64,000 bases of DNA, from positions 30,497-94,496 of the forward strand of contig NW_002476047.1 of the NCBI RefSeq assembly GCF_000189635.1, in the 5' to 3' direction. The notes beneath the pieces were generated by a model, which did no database searches, had not been told where the DNA came from, and was given only the letters and a program-made list of their open reading frames with translations. Each line of letters begins with the position of its first letter. The first letter of the stretch is position 1. Positions 50,369 to 62,020 of this stretch are shown here, piece after piece. The translations under genes were made by a program, and so were the position numbers. The DNA comes from Tetrahymena thermophila SB210 (taxonomy: Eukaryota; Ciliophora; Oligohymenophorea; Hymenostomatida; Tetrahymenidae).

Positions 50369-51797
50369 TTTGTGTTATATCTATATTTTTTTAATTTTTC
50401 TTTTGTTTTTAATCATTATATTTTATTAAAGAGTTGTTCAATTTTAAACTATTTATTTAATAATAAAAGAATTTTTTTCGAGCCTATGCATTACCTTATT
50501 GTTTCAAAAACTATTAAGTATTTTAGTTAAAACTGTATATTTTTGAATATAAAAACCAATAAATTAAAGAACATAACTCAAGAAGCTTGTTTTTGATAAT
50601 CATAAAAAAATCAACAAAAATTTTTGAATAATAAAACTAATTATGTTAGATTTTTGATGAGAAATAATTATTTTTAAAAGAAAATACATCAAATTATAAT
50701 TATAAATTTTACTAAAATGCGTATTATTTTTCTTATAACGATAAATATTCTTTCGTTTCTCTAAAACATATTTTTAACTTTATTTCATTTTTTATATTTA
50801 TCCAATTTTTTGAACAACATTTCTGTATTTTAATGAAACTTTATATCTTTTAGATAGAAAAGGTTAATAAATATTCTTTAATGTATTTTGGAAAAGAAAA
50901 AAATAAATTAACTTGATTTAAGACAATACATTTCTTTGTAAAGAACTCTATATACAAATTGTTGTATTTAAATAGTTTAAAGAAAAAATGAAAAATTGTT
51001 AACTCAATAGATTTTTTTTAACAAAAGAATTAATTTGTCTTCTTTAAAATAATTTTTTTGTTTTTAAAAAGAAAAAAACAAAAAAATAAATCTTATTTAA
51101 AATAAATTAAAAATGAACTTTTGTCAAAGTTTAATAATTTTTATATGCTTGTAGAATATTTCTTTTCAAATTTTAAATAATTTTTATGATAGTATGCTTA
51201 AAACTTTTATTATGAGGTATTAAGTTTTATTTACTATTAAATATTTTATTTTTATATCCAATTTATTCTATTGAGCGAATTAAAATAAATTATCAAAGTT
51301 TATTCGCTTGAATTAATTTATTAATATCCTTAAATTATAATTTCTCTTTTTTAGTATAAACTTAAGTGTAAAATGTTTATTAATGTAATCATTTTATATT
51401 GGATTTTATACAAAAAAGTGTTAATGAAGATGATATGAAAAATTAAAATATTTAGAAAAAATTTTATTAGATAAGGTATTGAATAAATGATAATTTGAAT
51501 AAATAATGAATTTTTACTAATATGCAAGGAATAAAATATAAAATTTTTTAGTAAGTAAATGATTTAAAATATAGTTATTATAAATAAGTATCAATCTATA
51601 TCTAACTTTAATATTATTAGAGATTGTATTTATTATTATTATAATTATAAATATTAGTTTTTTAAATTAAATGTTTAAATAATCATTACCATGTGAAAAA
51701 CAATTTAAACCCAAAAAAATTTAAATTGATGGATAGATTATTTTTTAAAGAATTAATAAATTATCATTTGATTTATTAATGTGTATTTAAATTTTCA
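50369..51797. other. Long AT-rich spacer
   Basis: 1.4 kb between the small secreted protein gene (its upstream side) and the 3' end of the kinase gene. The first 60 bp carry a T-rich stretch directly upstream of the ATG. Beyond that I see only A/T runs and no frame on either strand. Confidence 0.55.
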
Positions 51798-54700
51798 TCA
51801 TTACTGATAAAAATGAGATGAGTGAAACATTTGTTTTTAATTTTAATTTTGAGTCGTGCTTGCGATTTTATGATTTGCTGGAAATTGCTTTAGTTGATAT
51901 GAGTTTAAAGGTATTTTATTTTAAATAAATTACTACTGTTATTAATTATATATTTAAAAGCTGCTTTGTTGCTAAGGCTGGCTATTACTAAACTATGCAT
52001 TTCTATTAGATAGGCTACTGGTAACATTTCCTTAATTTATTAAATGAGTGTTTTGACAATTTAGATTTCCTGGTTAGCTCAAAATGTATGACCATTCTGA
52101 TTAAAAAGAATTTTTATCGTTATTACAACTTTAAAATAAATTAAAATTATTTTCAAATATTCTATTGCTACTATTGTTAAAATATTAAGGAGAACTTCCA
52201 ACAGACATTTAGCCTTATTAGGAATGTTAAGAGTAAACACTTTAGTTTCTATAAATATGGTGGTTATTATTTTGTATATTGTTGTTATTATATTGATGGA
52301 AACCTTAAACATATGATGAATTATTGCTAATTGTAGGAATTTGATGCTATTGTTATTGCAAAGATCCTTATTTCTAAAGTTAAATCATTTGTTATTGTTG
52401 TTCATTTTAATTAGCGCTTTTGAGATGAATTTAAAATGCTTAAACTCCCTAATTTGAATGCTAAGGTTATGGTAATAAATTTTTATTTAAGGTTTAGCAA
52501 GGAGAATTGGCAGTTGAGCGGGCTCTGAAGTGACTACCAGGTGGTGTAACGCTACTGGTGATTAAGCATCTAAAATAATTAATGCAATCAATATTTTCTG
52601 GTCCAATTATTTCAGTAATTAGCTCAGTATTTTCATCAAGAAGTTTAAGAGGATTTTAACTACCTTCAAGCAAATATTTCATTTTAGTAAACTTCTCTTT
52701 TCCTAATTTTTCCTTTAAAAACTAAGTAAAAAGTATTGTGTTAGGAAGTTGAGGAGTTTTAAGTAGATTTGCATACTAATTAGCTGAAAAGCTAAAGCTT
52801 TGCTAATTTTATTTAGTGGTTGGTTATCCATTACAGGGCACTTTTTAATCATTAGAATTATTATGTTCTACTAGATTGGTATTTATAATTTATTAATTAA
52901 GGCTTTATATCTCTTAGTTTGCAGTAGGCTTTTAATTATTCGAAGCTGAAGTTAATTATGACAAATTAGAGTTGTTTTACATAACTTTTTCTTACAAAAA
53001 TTAGGTACTTTTATCTTAGTTTTAATCTTTTAATTCATTAACTTTTAATCTATTAGGAGTAGAATCTATTGTGTTTTGTGTTGTTTAAGAAATTTGTGAA
53101 ATTTATTTAATATTCTATTCTGGTGTTAGATTTTAAGTTTCTTTTTAATTATATGAAGTTATTTTAGTGCTTGAATCATCATTACATGGTAAATCTATTC
53201 CAACTGGTTCATAATTTACATATGACTCTTTTGGTATTTATGAAACATTTGCTAAATGCTTTTGATTTGGTTTTGTTGTGGTTGGGGCTGAAGCATTTTT
53301 TTAGATATTTTTAGACTATTAAGATTGAGTAATAATATTGGATTATTCATCTTCTTAGCCATTAATCGTGCAAATATTTAATTCCTGCTTTTTTTTCTCA
53401 TAAAATTTTTACTAAAATTTATTTTTCTTCACTTATTGAGAGTCTTTTGTATTATTTAAATTTTATGTATAAAGAATTTCTTAATTGATTTTACTATTTT
53501 CCAGTTATTCGCTTTAATCTCCATTTATAGAAAATTATTTTTTTTGTTCTAATTTATCTTATTTTTATTTTTTTAAGAGCATCTCTTCTTTTTATACACT
53601 TTAAGCAGCTTTCTTCAACAAATAAGATAAAGAATATTTTGCAAGTTGCTCCTCTTCTACGTTTTTTAAAATACTTTCTATATTTTTTTCTGCCTTACAA
53701 TAGTTTTCATTGTCTTTAATCACTGTTTTTTCATGTTCATTTTCTTCTTCTTCTTCATCCTGATAAATAAATTCAGGGAATATCAAATATTAAGAATAAA
53801 CTTCGTCCTTAGACATTTATTTAAGATTTTGTATAATTTCTGGCATTTCTATAATGTCATTTATACTTGGCCGTCTATATAATGAAAATAATTAAATTAA
53901 CTTTTAAATTGACTTTTAAGATTTTTTTGACCAAAAAAGAAAAATATGAATTAGAATAATTATCCATTAATAATTTAATAAATTACTATTGAGGATCTTT
54001 TTAAAGAAGCTTTTTAACTAGATTTTATAAAAATTAGCTATATGATTCATCTATAGGCTCTGGTTCAATATTTTATATTTTGTAATCAACTTCCTTTTTT
54101 GATTATTTTAAAAGTTAAATTTTGGTTAAAAATATATTTTTTTTCATACAAAAATTTTAATAATAACAATTTTGAATAAATTACAGACCAAGTAGCACCT
54201 TAAAATGGTCTTGATAATTCACAAATTTCATATAAAAAACAACCAATCATCCAAATGTCAACTTTTTAATCATAGTTCTTTCCTTAGACTACTTCAGGAG
54301 ATAAATAATATGGAGTTCCTAGCTATGTCTTAGCATATATCTCGCTTTTATCTAGCTAAATTGATATCCCAAAATCTCCTAATTTCACCTATTAATATAA
54401 CAATTTTAAATTTTATTCAGTTGTATGTAGGTTTTCATAGATTAGCGTTTTATCATATTTATAGCAAATAAAATTTTACAATATTCTCATTAGAGAGGAA
54501 TATGTTATGTATTTTTATATCCCTATGAATGTATTTTCTGTCATGAAGATACTTAACAGCTAGGCAGAGCTAACAGAATAGGTCTAATACCTTAAAAAAT
54601 AAAGTAAGTATTTAAAAAAATATTAATTTGCAAATTCTTTATGTTTTTAGAGTAATTTAGAGAAATTAGTAATAACAGATAAAGTAAAAATACCTGCTTT

Positions 54701-55208
54701 TCATTTAAATATTCTTCTTTTTGTTTGAGGTTTAAGATCAATTTATTTAAATCGCCTGTTTGAAAAAAAATTACTTAAAGAGTGAATAGGTTTTGAAATA
54801 CATAAGTTAGTAAATAATTTTTAAATTTAAATTCATTAGTTTACCTTTTTCTGCAAACTCCATAATTAAGCAAAAATATTTTTTATGATAAAAATGTTCC
54901 TGCATTTTTATAATATTTGGATGGTCAAGCTATTCAAGTAATTTAGCTTCATTTTCTGGGTGATAGGTTTACTATTCCCTTTCATCAATAAAAATCCTCT
55001 TCATGATATATTTCTTTTAGATTAACCAAATTTTATTTAAAATGAAGTATTCAAGATAATAATTATTGCATATTAACAAGTAGAAAATTAAATGGAATAT
55101 AATAACAAATCTTAAAATTTTACATGCTTTGAAGTTTTCTCTTCTACTAGAAATACATCTCCCATTTCAATTTTACACACTAACTTAACTTTGTCATATT
55201 TCTCCATC
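51798..55208 (-). CDS. NIMA-related (NEK-type) Ser/Thr protein kinase with long Gln-rich tail
   Basis: Start ATG 55208 (MEKYDKVKLVCKIEMGDVF); TGA 51800-51798. Kinase exons in order: ATP lysine in KYIMKRIF; helix-C Glu in PENEAKLLEQLDHPNI; hinge LIMEFAEKGDL; catalytic loop YIHRDIKIHN; DFG in VKLGDFGIS; activation loop end GTPYYLSPEVV; then VDIWMIGCFLYEI. A four-residue acidic run and coiled coil (NIESILKNVEEEQLAKY) follow, then about 550 Gln/Asn/Ser-rich residues. These include one conserved-looking block (TQFLKEKLGKEKFTKMKYLL... LITEIIGPENIDCINYF). NEKs are strongly expanded in ciliates and act on cilia length and the cortex. Oddity: the glycine loop has a single Gly (IEMGDVF) where GxGxxG is usual, so ATP handling may differ. 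The first exon and promoter exist as a second, decayed copy at 59.75-61.0 kb. Confidence 0.88.
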
Positions 55209-56320
55209 AATATTATAAATAATGTTTATTTTATAGCAGGCTTATAATATCGCTAAAGTTAATATGCCTTTATTTATCAACTATTACTTAATTATTATTC
55301 TTCTTGTAGATTACAAATTAATATTTTTTTGATTCTAAATTATTGAAATTTAGTGTTGTAAAAAAGCAATAATATATTAATAATTAAGTGCAATTCACTG
55401 ATAAACAAAATTCTTCTTCATTTTCTTTGCATATTAAATTATCAATGATTACTTCAAAAAAATGGCACAATTCTTTATAACCATCGCAATTAAAATAAAA
55501 AGTTTGACTTTTATTATTAAAAAATTGATAATCTTTAATTTAATAATTGAATTTTATTGAAGTTTTTCTATAAATATTAATGATTTAATTCCCATTTTTA
55601 GCAAAAATAAATAAATTATTTAGATGTAACAAAAAATTAACCTTTCAAATTAAAGATAAATATTATATGTATCAAGCGAATAACTTGTTTTGCTATTAGA
55701 ATAATCTTAAATAATTATTTTAAAATAATTCAATCAATAAAAATACATTTATATAAAAATTTTCTTTCATTTTATTTATGAAAATAGAATTTTTTTATAA
55801 AGTGTTTTTTTTAATTTAAAATGGCTGCTTATTTAGCTAACTTAAATTAATTAATTTTACTTATTTGTTATTATTTTTTAGTAAAGTCATATATATATTC
55901 ATAGATAAATTAAAAAGTTTTATTATTTTAAATTGATTAATTAGATTTTACATATTTTTCATTTTAAGAATCTTAAAAATATTAGGTTTACTTTTTTTCC
56001 TTGAAACCCTTTTTTTAATTTTTTGTAAGTTAACAATAAAAACCTTTATTTTTTGTGACTAATATAGAATAAATAAAAATTCTAATAAACTTTATATCAA
56101 TTAACTATTAATCTATCAATTTGTTTAATTTTCAATCATATTCTTTCATTACAATTAATTTTTAAATAAATTATTACTTTATAATTAATTTTAACTTTAA
56201 ATCTAGTTTATTTTGCTTGCTATATTTATATTTTTACTTAATTTAAAATTAAAGAAGTTTAATGTTAATTTACTCAATTTTTTACGAATATATCTAATTA
56301 TTAAATTTTATTGAACTTAA
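55089..56320. repeat. Segmental duplication, copy A (kinase first exon and upstream region)
   Basis: About 1.23 kb, in direct orientation with copy B 4.66 kb to the right. Shared blocks include CTTTGAAGTTTTCTCTTCTA, CATATTTCTCCATCAATATT, TTGTAGATTA, AACAAAATTCTTCTTCATTT and TTGAAGTTTTTCTATAAATA, in the same order and spacing. Similarity is high near the kinase ATG and weaker to the right. Copy A contains the working kinase start and its likely promoter. Confidence 0.88.
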
Positions 56321-57248
56321 TTATACGATTGATTTTAATTTATTATTAAAATTTTTCAGGATGTTCAATAGCTTGTTTGTTGGAAATATAAATTATTATT
56401 CTTAGTCAAATGAGTTATTTAAAATATTATTACAAAAAATTCAAAAGATTTCATACAGAAAAATTGATAATAAAAGTTACATGCTTGATTACCTATAGTA
56501 TGAATATAATGCTGAGCACCTAAAATGCTTTATTTTTATGGGTTATAATTATGTCACTTCTTTAACTATATATTTTAGCTAAAAATTAGTTTTGTCTGAA
56601 TAAACTACAATAGCTCCATTTGATAACTTTCTTATTTGAAGGTTATGTTATAAATAAATATTACTTGGAGATTATTTAAATAACAAAGAATATTTTAATA
56701 GATAGCCTTCTTTTTGAAATTTTATGGATACTGTAATCCCCTTATGTACATTTTGTGTACTATTACTATATTAGTTTATTTGAGTTAAAATTAAAAAAAT
56801 TTTTGGGCAAATATCAAACCTAGTTTAATGTCAAATAATCTCATACTTAAGCAAATACAAGTTTTAAACTAAATATAGATACATATAAATAGAGTAAATC
56901 AATAAAATAATGAATAGCATATAATTCATTTCCTTTTTAAGATAATCTAAATTTAACTTTTAAATATTAAAAATCATAAATATTTCATAAAGTTAATTGT
57001 TAAAATGTTATGTAAAATATACAGTTTTAATTTAAAAATAATAGTATGATAATTAAATCAGAATTATTATTTATACTTTTGATTAAAATATTGCATAAAT
57101 ATTTTTAAAATGTATTATGAATTTAAATTATAATTGACTATAAATTTATTAAATATGTTTGTTTGTTATTTATTTATTGAGTGAAATTATTTTATATTTT
57201 ATTATTTATAATTCTTTTAAAATTTATCATATTAATTAATTTACCTTA
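56321..57248. other. AT-rich spacer with weak coding-like stretches
   Basis: Between the kinase upstream region and the 3' end of the membrane-protein gene. A plus-strand ATG frame at 56361 (MFNSLFVGNINYYSQSNELF, about 90-95 codons to TGA) and a minus-strand stretch opposite it (RKLSNGAIVVYSDKTNFQLK) are both open. Neither has matching neighbours or clear splice partners, so I do not call a gene. It may hold a decayed exon. Confidence 0.4.
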
Positions 57249-58022
57249 TCATAATAAAACAGCTTCTCCAATTTATATTTGATTTTACTATTTCTATTGA
57301 TTTTGATATTATGGCTAATAAGAAAATATTGCGTTTGGAGGCATTTAATCTAAATTTTATCCTTATATCAAATTTCTTTCTTAATCTTATGTAGGTATAG
57401 CTACAATTGCATTTACTTGTCTTTACTATTGTATATTATTTATTTAGTTATTATTTAATTCAGAACTTCTATCTTCTGAAATTTATTAAACTCTTTAAGA
57501 AGGACTATTAAGCATTCTATATCCACAAATAAATAAAATTGCATGCAAAACTATAAAAGCTATCATCAATATTTTTCCAGTAGTAATCACTGAATGGTTT
57601 GCACTTACAAATGAGCATTAGCCAGGATCTGGATTATTTGAGCAATCAATACTCTAGAGTTCGTCTGCTTCATTTTTTTACTAAATATTAGTTATGATAA
57701 GTAAGACTATTTAGACTAAAACAAACATTGTTATTGTTTTTAATGTTCTGTATGTTAAATTACTCTAAGAATTGAACATATATCCACTTGTAGCTTAGTT
57801 TAATTTTTTTATCTCAAAAGAAACCTTAAAGTATAAGAGTAATAGAAAACAATTAACAATAAATAGAAAAAATAGAACTCTTAATTAATTTTTAAAAAAA
57901 TGGTCGAAGAAGCAACCTCCCGAACAAATAGCACTTAAATCTATGAAATAATTTATAATAATCATTATACTACAGCAAAGTAATATTATATTTGTCCCTG
58001 TTAAGAAAGATAATATTCTCAT
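57249..58022 (-). CDS. Multi-span membrane protein with Gln-rich cytosolic tail (257 aa)
   Basis: An open frame of 258 codons runs from ATG 58022 (MRILSFLTGTNIILLCCSIM) to TGA 57251-57249, without introns. At least four membrane segments: TNIILLCCSIMIIINYF; VLFFLFIVNCFLLLLYF; TMFVLVQIVLLIITNI; and KILMIAFIVLHAILFICGY. A loop with three or more cysteines (SIDCSNNPDPGQCSF) sits before the last segment, suggesting an extracellular or lumenal disulfide. A hydrophilic tail of about 80 residues (LNNNQINNIQQQRQVNAIV) follows. Upstream the frame stays open to a possible AATTAG acceptor near 58,060 (residues ELTNCIKLQINQQ), so exons further right may be missing and the N-terminus is provisional. The layout is like part of a receptor or transporter but I cannot name a family. 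Confidence 0.6.
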
Positions 58023-58909
58023 CTATTAATTAATCTACAATTTAATACAATTAGTCAGTTCCTAATTATTATATGGTTGGTTATTCAGTTTATATTTTTT
58101 TAACAATTAACTCTATCTAATCTTTTGTTTTTTTATTAGAAGTTTTTTTCTTGTTATTTTGAATTTATTCTATGATAGTATAGACTAAAAACTTACCATT
58201 AATTAATAAACATTTTTAATCAAAAAGCAATTATATGCTAGACTAAAAATAGTGAATTTTGAATTTGTTTACGCCAACATTATTTTAATAAATTTATCTA
58301 AAAAAAATCAAACCATTATTTTTCCATTAAAAAGTAACATCTAAAAAAAAAAATAAAGATAAAAAAAAATTTATCTAAAAATGAAAAGAAAACAAATTAA
58401 AAGATATTAAACCATTTTCTTGCATATCCAAAATGTTTTAGTAATTATTTTTTTTATTGCTTATTTTATGTATAAATAAATATGTTTGTATGAAATTAAT
58501 TTTTTCTTCTTGGCCTTTATAAAATTATTTGTTTCTTATGCTTTTAGTAATCATAACCTAAAAATTTCAATAAATAACAAATTTTTTCATAATTTTATAT
58601 ATTTAATAATGGTAAAGAAATTATTTGTATTAATTATATAATAATTAAAGATTTTAAGTGTACAATGTATTTAAATTATGATCCTAACTGTTTTATTTTT
58701 AAAGTTTTGTAATAGCATTATTATAGCTTTTTTTTATACTTCAGAGGATAAAAACTCCGGGGTAAATATGTGTGCACCTAGAATAAGAAAAAGAAAAAAA
58801 ATCATAATTAGCCATAACCAAAAATTATATGTAAAAAATTATTTTTATAATCATTATTAAATCAATATAATATATGATAATATCATTTTTAATTATAAAA
58901 AATTTACAA
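58023..58909. other. AT-rich spacer
   Basis: Upstream of the membrane-protein gene. It contains a plus-strand 60-codon frame at 58678 that has no signal, motif or splice partner and whose composition follows the background. Missing 5' exons of the membrane-protein gene could lie at its left end. Confidence 0.45.
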
Positions 58910-59230
58910 TCGGAGCATTTACGGGCGTAGTGGGTATAAAAAAGGCCATAATATAATAATTCAGACGAGGCATAGACGAAGTCTGAGTAGTCATCTATCT
59001 ACAAGAAAGTATCTACATCCACCAAGCTAGTCTAGCGCGAAGGTTCGAAAGACTGTAGAGCAAGAACGAATGTAGTGAGCACAGCAAAGAGTCAAAAATT
59101 CATACCTAAGTCATCATAATAATACATACAAAAGTCTACATAATAAACCCATTATACAAAAGTCATCATAATAAACCAATCAGAACAATACAATCAAAAA
59201 TTGAAAGATCCTAAACCCATAATGCAATAC
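58910..59230. other. GC-richer island with Pol III-like boxes, hairpins and short tandem repeats
   Basis: About 180 bp near 40-45% G+C in 85% A+T surroundings. GGGCGTAGTGG (58923-58933) is one base from the Pol III A-box consensus, and GGTTCGAAAGA (59042-59052) matches most of a B box, 119 bp apart. Short inverted repeats: CAGAC...GTCTG (near 58964-58986) and AGTCT...AGACT (near 59029-59053). To the right, a unit like CAAAAGTCATCATAATAAAC occurs three times with a period of about 30 bp. No open frame has protein-like composition. Possible SINE-like or RNA-derived insertion; unidentified. Confidence 0.45.
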
Positions 59231-59694
59231 CTAAAATTTTCTATCCCTAACCTTTTATCTCAAACTTTTTTATTTCAAATTAGTCTACTTTTAAAATAAA
59301 TCTTTTTTAGTATTAATATTCTAATCTATATTTTAGAATTTTTTAGTATTATTAATATGACTGCTCTTATTAATATTTTTATGAAATACATGCAATAATC
59401 CACTATTAACTATAGCTACAGCTACTACACCTAAAGAAATATATTGTATAATAAAATTTTTCATTAACTTTAAAAAAAATTATTATTGTCTAAAAAAGAT
59501 TCTATATATTTCATAATAAATGAAATCCAAACGACTGAATTTTTGAATGGCATCTTGCTATATTATAATCAATAAAAATATTATAAAAAAATAAATGAGG
59601 TAATTTAAAATTATAAATTTTATTTAAAAAAATAAAAAAAAGCCTAAATTTAATAAATTTTTATGATTTATATTAATCTAGTTTATGTTTATAT

Positions 59695-59740
59695 ATGAAT
59701 TAAATTCTTGCATTTCAGCATTCACAAGAATTTAATTCAT
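59695..59740. repeat. Perfect 16-bp inverted repeat (hairpin)
   Basis: ATGAATTAAATTCTTG (59695-59710) and CAAGAATTTAATTCAT (59725-59740) are exact reverse complements around a 14-nt loop. The hairpin ends 12 bp before the left edge of duplication copy B, so it may mark the breakpoint. It is also possible as a cruciform or a terminator-like element, but no transcript ends here by my reading. Confidence 0.85.
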
Positions 59741-59751
59741 GGAAGTGCTAT

Positions 59752-60990
59752 TAATGGAATATAATAATAAATCTTAAACTTTTACATACTTTGAAGTTTT
59801 CTCTTCTACTAGAAATACATCCCCAGTCAATTTCACACACTAAACTCAATTTTGTCATATTTCTCCATCAATATTATAAATAATTTTAATTTTATAGTAG
59901 GTATATAATAGCACTAAATAATACATGCCTTTATTTATAAACTATTATTACTTAATTATTATTCCTCTTGTAGATTAAAAATTAATATTTTTTTGATTCT
60001 AAATAATTGAATTGTAAAAAAGCAATAATATATAAATAATTAAGTGCAGTTAACTGATAAACAAAATTCTTCTTCATTTTCTTTGTCTATTAAATTAATA
60101 ATGATTTCTCCGAAAAAAATGGCACAATTTTTTATAAAGATTACAATTAAAATAAAAGTTTGACTTTTATTATTAAATAATTTATAATTTTTCATTTAAT
60201 AATTGAATTTTATTGAAGTTTTTCTATAAATATTAATGATTTAATTTCCATTTTTAACAAAAAATAATTAATTTATTTCGATGTAACATGAAATTAACCT
60301 ATCAAATTAATGTTAAATATTATATGCATCAAAGTTTTAATTAATTTTTTTACTATTATTATCAAAAGTATTTATTTTTTTTGTTAATTAATAAAAATAT
60401 ACTTATAAAATAATTTTTCTTTCAATATTTTAGTTATGAAAATACAATTTTTTAATAAAAGGATTTTTTTAAATTTAAAATAACTAGATTTTTAGCTAGC
60501 TTAAATTGATTAATTTTATTTATTTGATTATTATTTAAAATTAAAATTCTATTAAATTTAAATAAATAGCTTACTTATTTTAAATCTATTAATTAGATAC
60601 TACGTATTTTTCATTTTACTTCTAATAAGAAACTTAAAAATAATAGATCTATTTTTTTTCCTTTATAATGAAGTATTTTTTTAAACCCTTATTATAATAT
60701 TTTGAAAGTTAGCTTTACAAACCTTTAATTTATGGTGACAAAAAAATAAGATAAAAAATTATTTTTGAAATAAATTTTATATTATTTAATTATTAATCTA
60801 CGGCTTTGTTGAGCAATTTCAATCATATTCTTTAATTTTTAAACAAATAAATGATTTATTATTTCATAATTTTCACTTAAAATCTACTTTATTTTGCATA
60901 ATTTACACTTACTTAATTTAAAATTTTTTATATTAATTTATTCATTTTTTTTTGATGAATATTTAGATAATGAATTTTATTGAAATCAGT
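59752..60990. repeat. Segmental duplication, copy B
   Basis: Direct repeat of 55089-56320. Order and spacing of shared blocks are kept, with many substitutions and small indels, so the copy is not recent. The left edge coincides with the kinase first intron donor region; the rest of the kinase gene is absent. The right edge is diffuse, near the shared TGAATTTTATTGAAAT-type words. Confidence 0.85.
59780..59868 (-). pseudogene. Decayed kinase first exon in copy B
   Basis: The ATG at 59868 starts MEKYDKIEF, close to MEKYDKVKL of the live kinase, but small indels bring a TGA after 11 codons. The following GTAAAA donor is kept, yet no downstream kinase exon exists in the next 500 bp on the correct side. 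A non-coding relic of the kinase gene start. Confidence 0.75.
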
Positions 60991-62020
60991 TTTAAAAAAA
61001 CAAGTTTTTTAATTTTTAATTTGCCAGAAAAATAGCTTGTTACTTTTACTACAAAAGCATTTACTATTTCTTCTATGAGGAATTATTATATTTTATCAGA
61101 TTAAATTTTTTTTTTTAAGATTATCAGAATTAGTATGTGTAACTTGGAAAATAAATATGAAATAAAAAATTTTCCAAATTAAAAATTGTGGAGTATTAAT
61201 TTAGTATTTATAAATTAAGAATCTGTTCATAGAAAGCAATTTATTTATTTAATCTTTTTATTCAATACTTAAATTAAGGAAGATAGTATCCTTACATCCC
61301 TTAATAAAAACATTAGCCAAATTTAACAATATTAAAATACAAAAATAATAATGTTAAAAATTTTGAGAATAGAGGTACATCTTACTTATTTTTTATTTTT
61401 TACTAATTTATTTTAATTAATATCTTTCAACTTTGTTTTCATAATTTAATTTTTCGAAATATGGATAAAATTAAATTTTATTAAGCTATTTACATAAGTT
61501 TTCATACAAAATAAGAATTGAAATCAAATTATGTTTGAATATATTTTTTTTTTATTAATTTATTTTTGTATAAAATTTCAAATTTTTGCTAAAAAAATTT
61601 ATCTTTTTAAATTTTGGTAATGTTCTTACCTATTTCTATTGTTAAAATAACTTTTCAAAATCAATAAATTTATATTTAATATATATTTTATAAAAATGAT
61701 ATTTATTACTAATCGCTTTCATTATTATTAGAATTGAAATCTAAACTATTTTAGCTTTTCAAGATTTTCCATTTTATTATTTAATTTGAATTTAATTTAT
61801 TAATGGCTTTGCACTTATTATTTTACTCAGTTTGAGTAAAAAAATTTATTTAGTTATTAAATACAGATTAATGTATTTTATTTTAAGAAAAGTAAATATT
61901 GAATGTAAACAAATTAATTAAAATTTCGAATATATTGTTGTTTAGTTTTTTATTTGAAATCTAAGATATATATAATTAAAACTTCAATCAAAAAAATCAA
62001 AAGTTTAATAAAATAAAAAA
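60991..62020. other. AT-rich spacer
   Basis: 1.0 kb upstream of the Cys-rich surface protein gene. A/T runs only; the last 50 bp before the ATG are A-rich (AAAATAAAAAA), as at several other starts here. Confidence 0.55.

Noticed and set aside
56361-56650. Short plus-strand gene MFNSLFVGN...
   Set aside because: The opposite strand is equally open, there is no splice or homology support, and the region lies in a rearranged spacer.
57308-58130. Plus-strand membrane-protein frame beginning MANKKILRLEAF
   Set aside because: The frame ends early, and a second frame must be invoked to continue; the minus strand gives a single clean 258-codon gene.
58678-58860. 60-codon plus-strand ORF
   Set aside because: Composition matches the background, and it has no signal, motif or splice partner.
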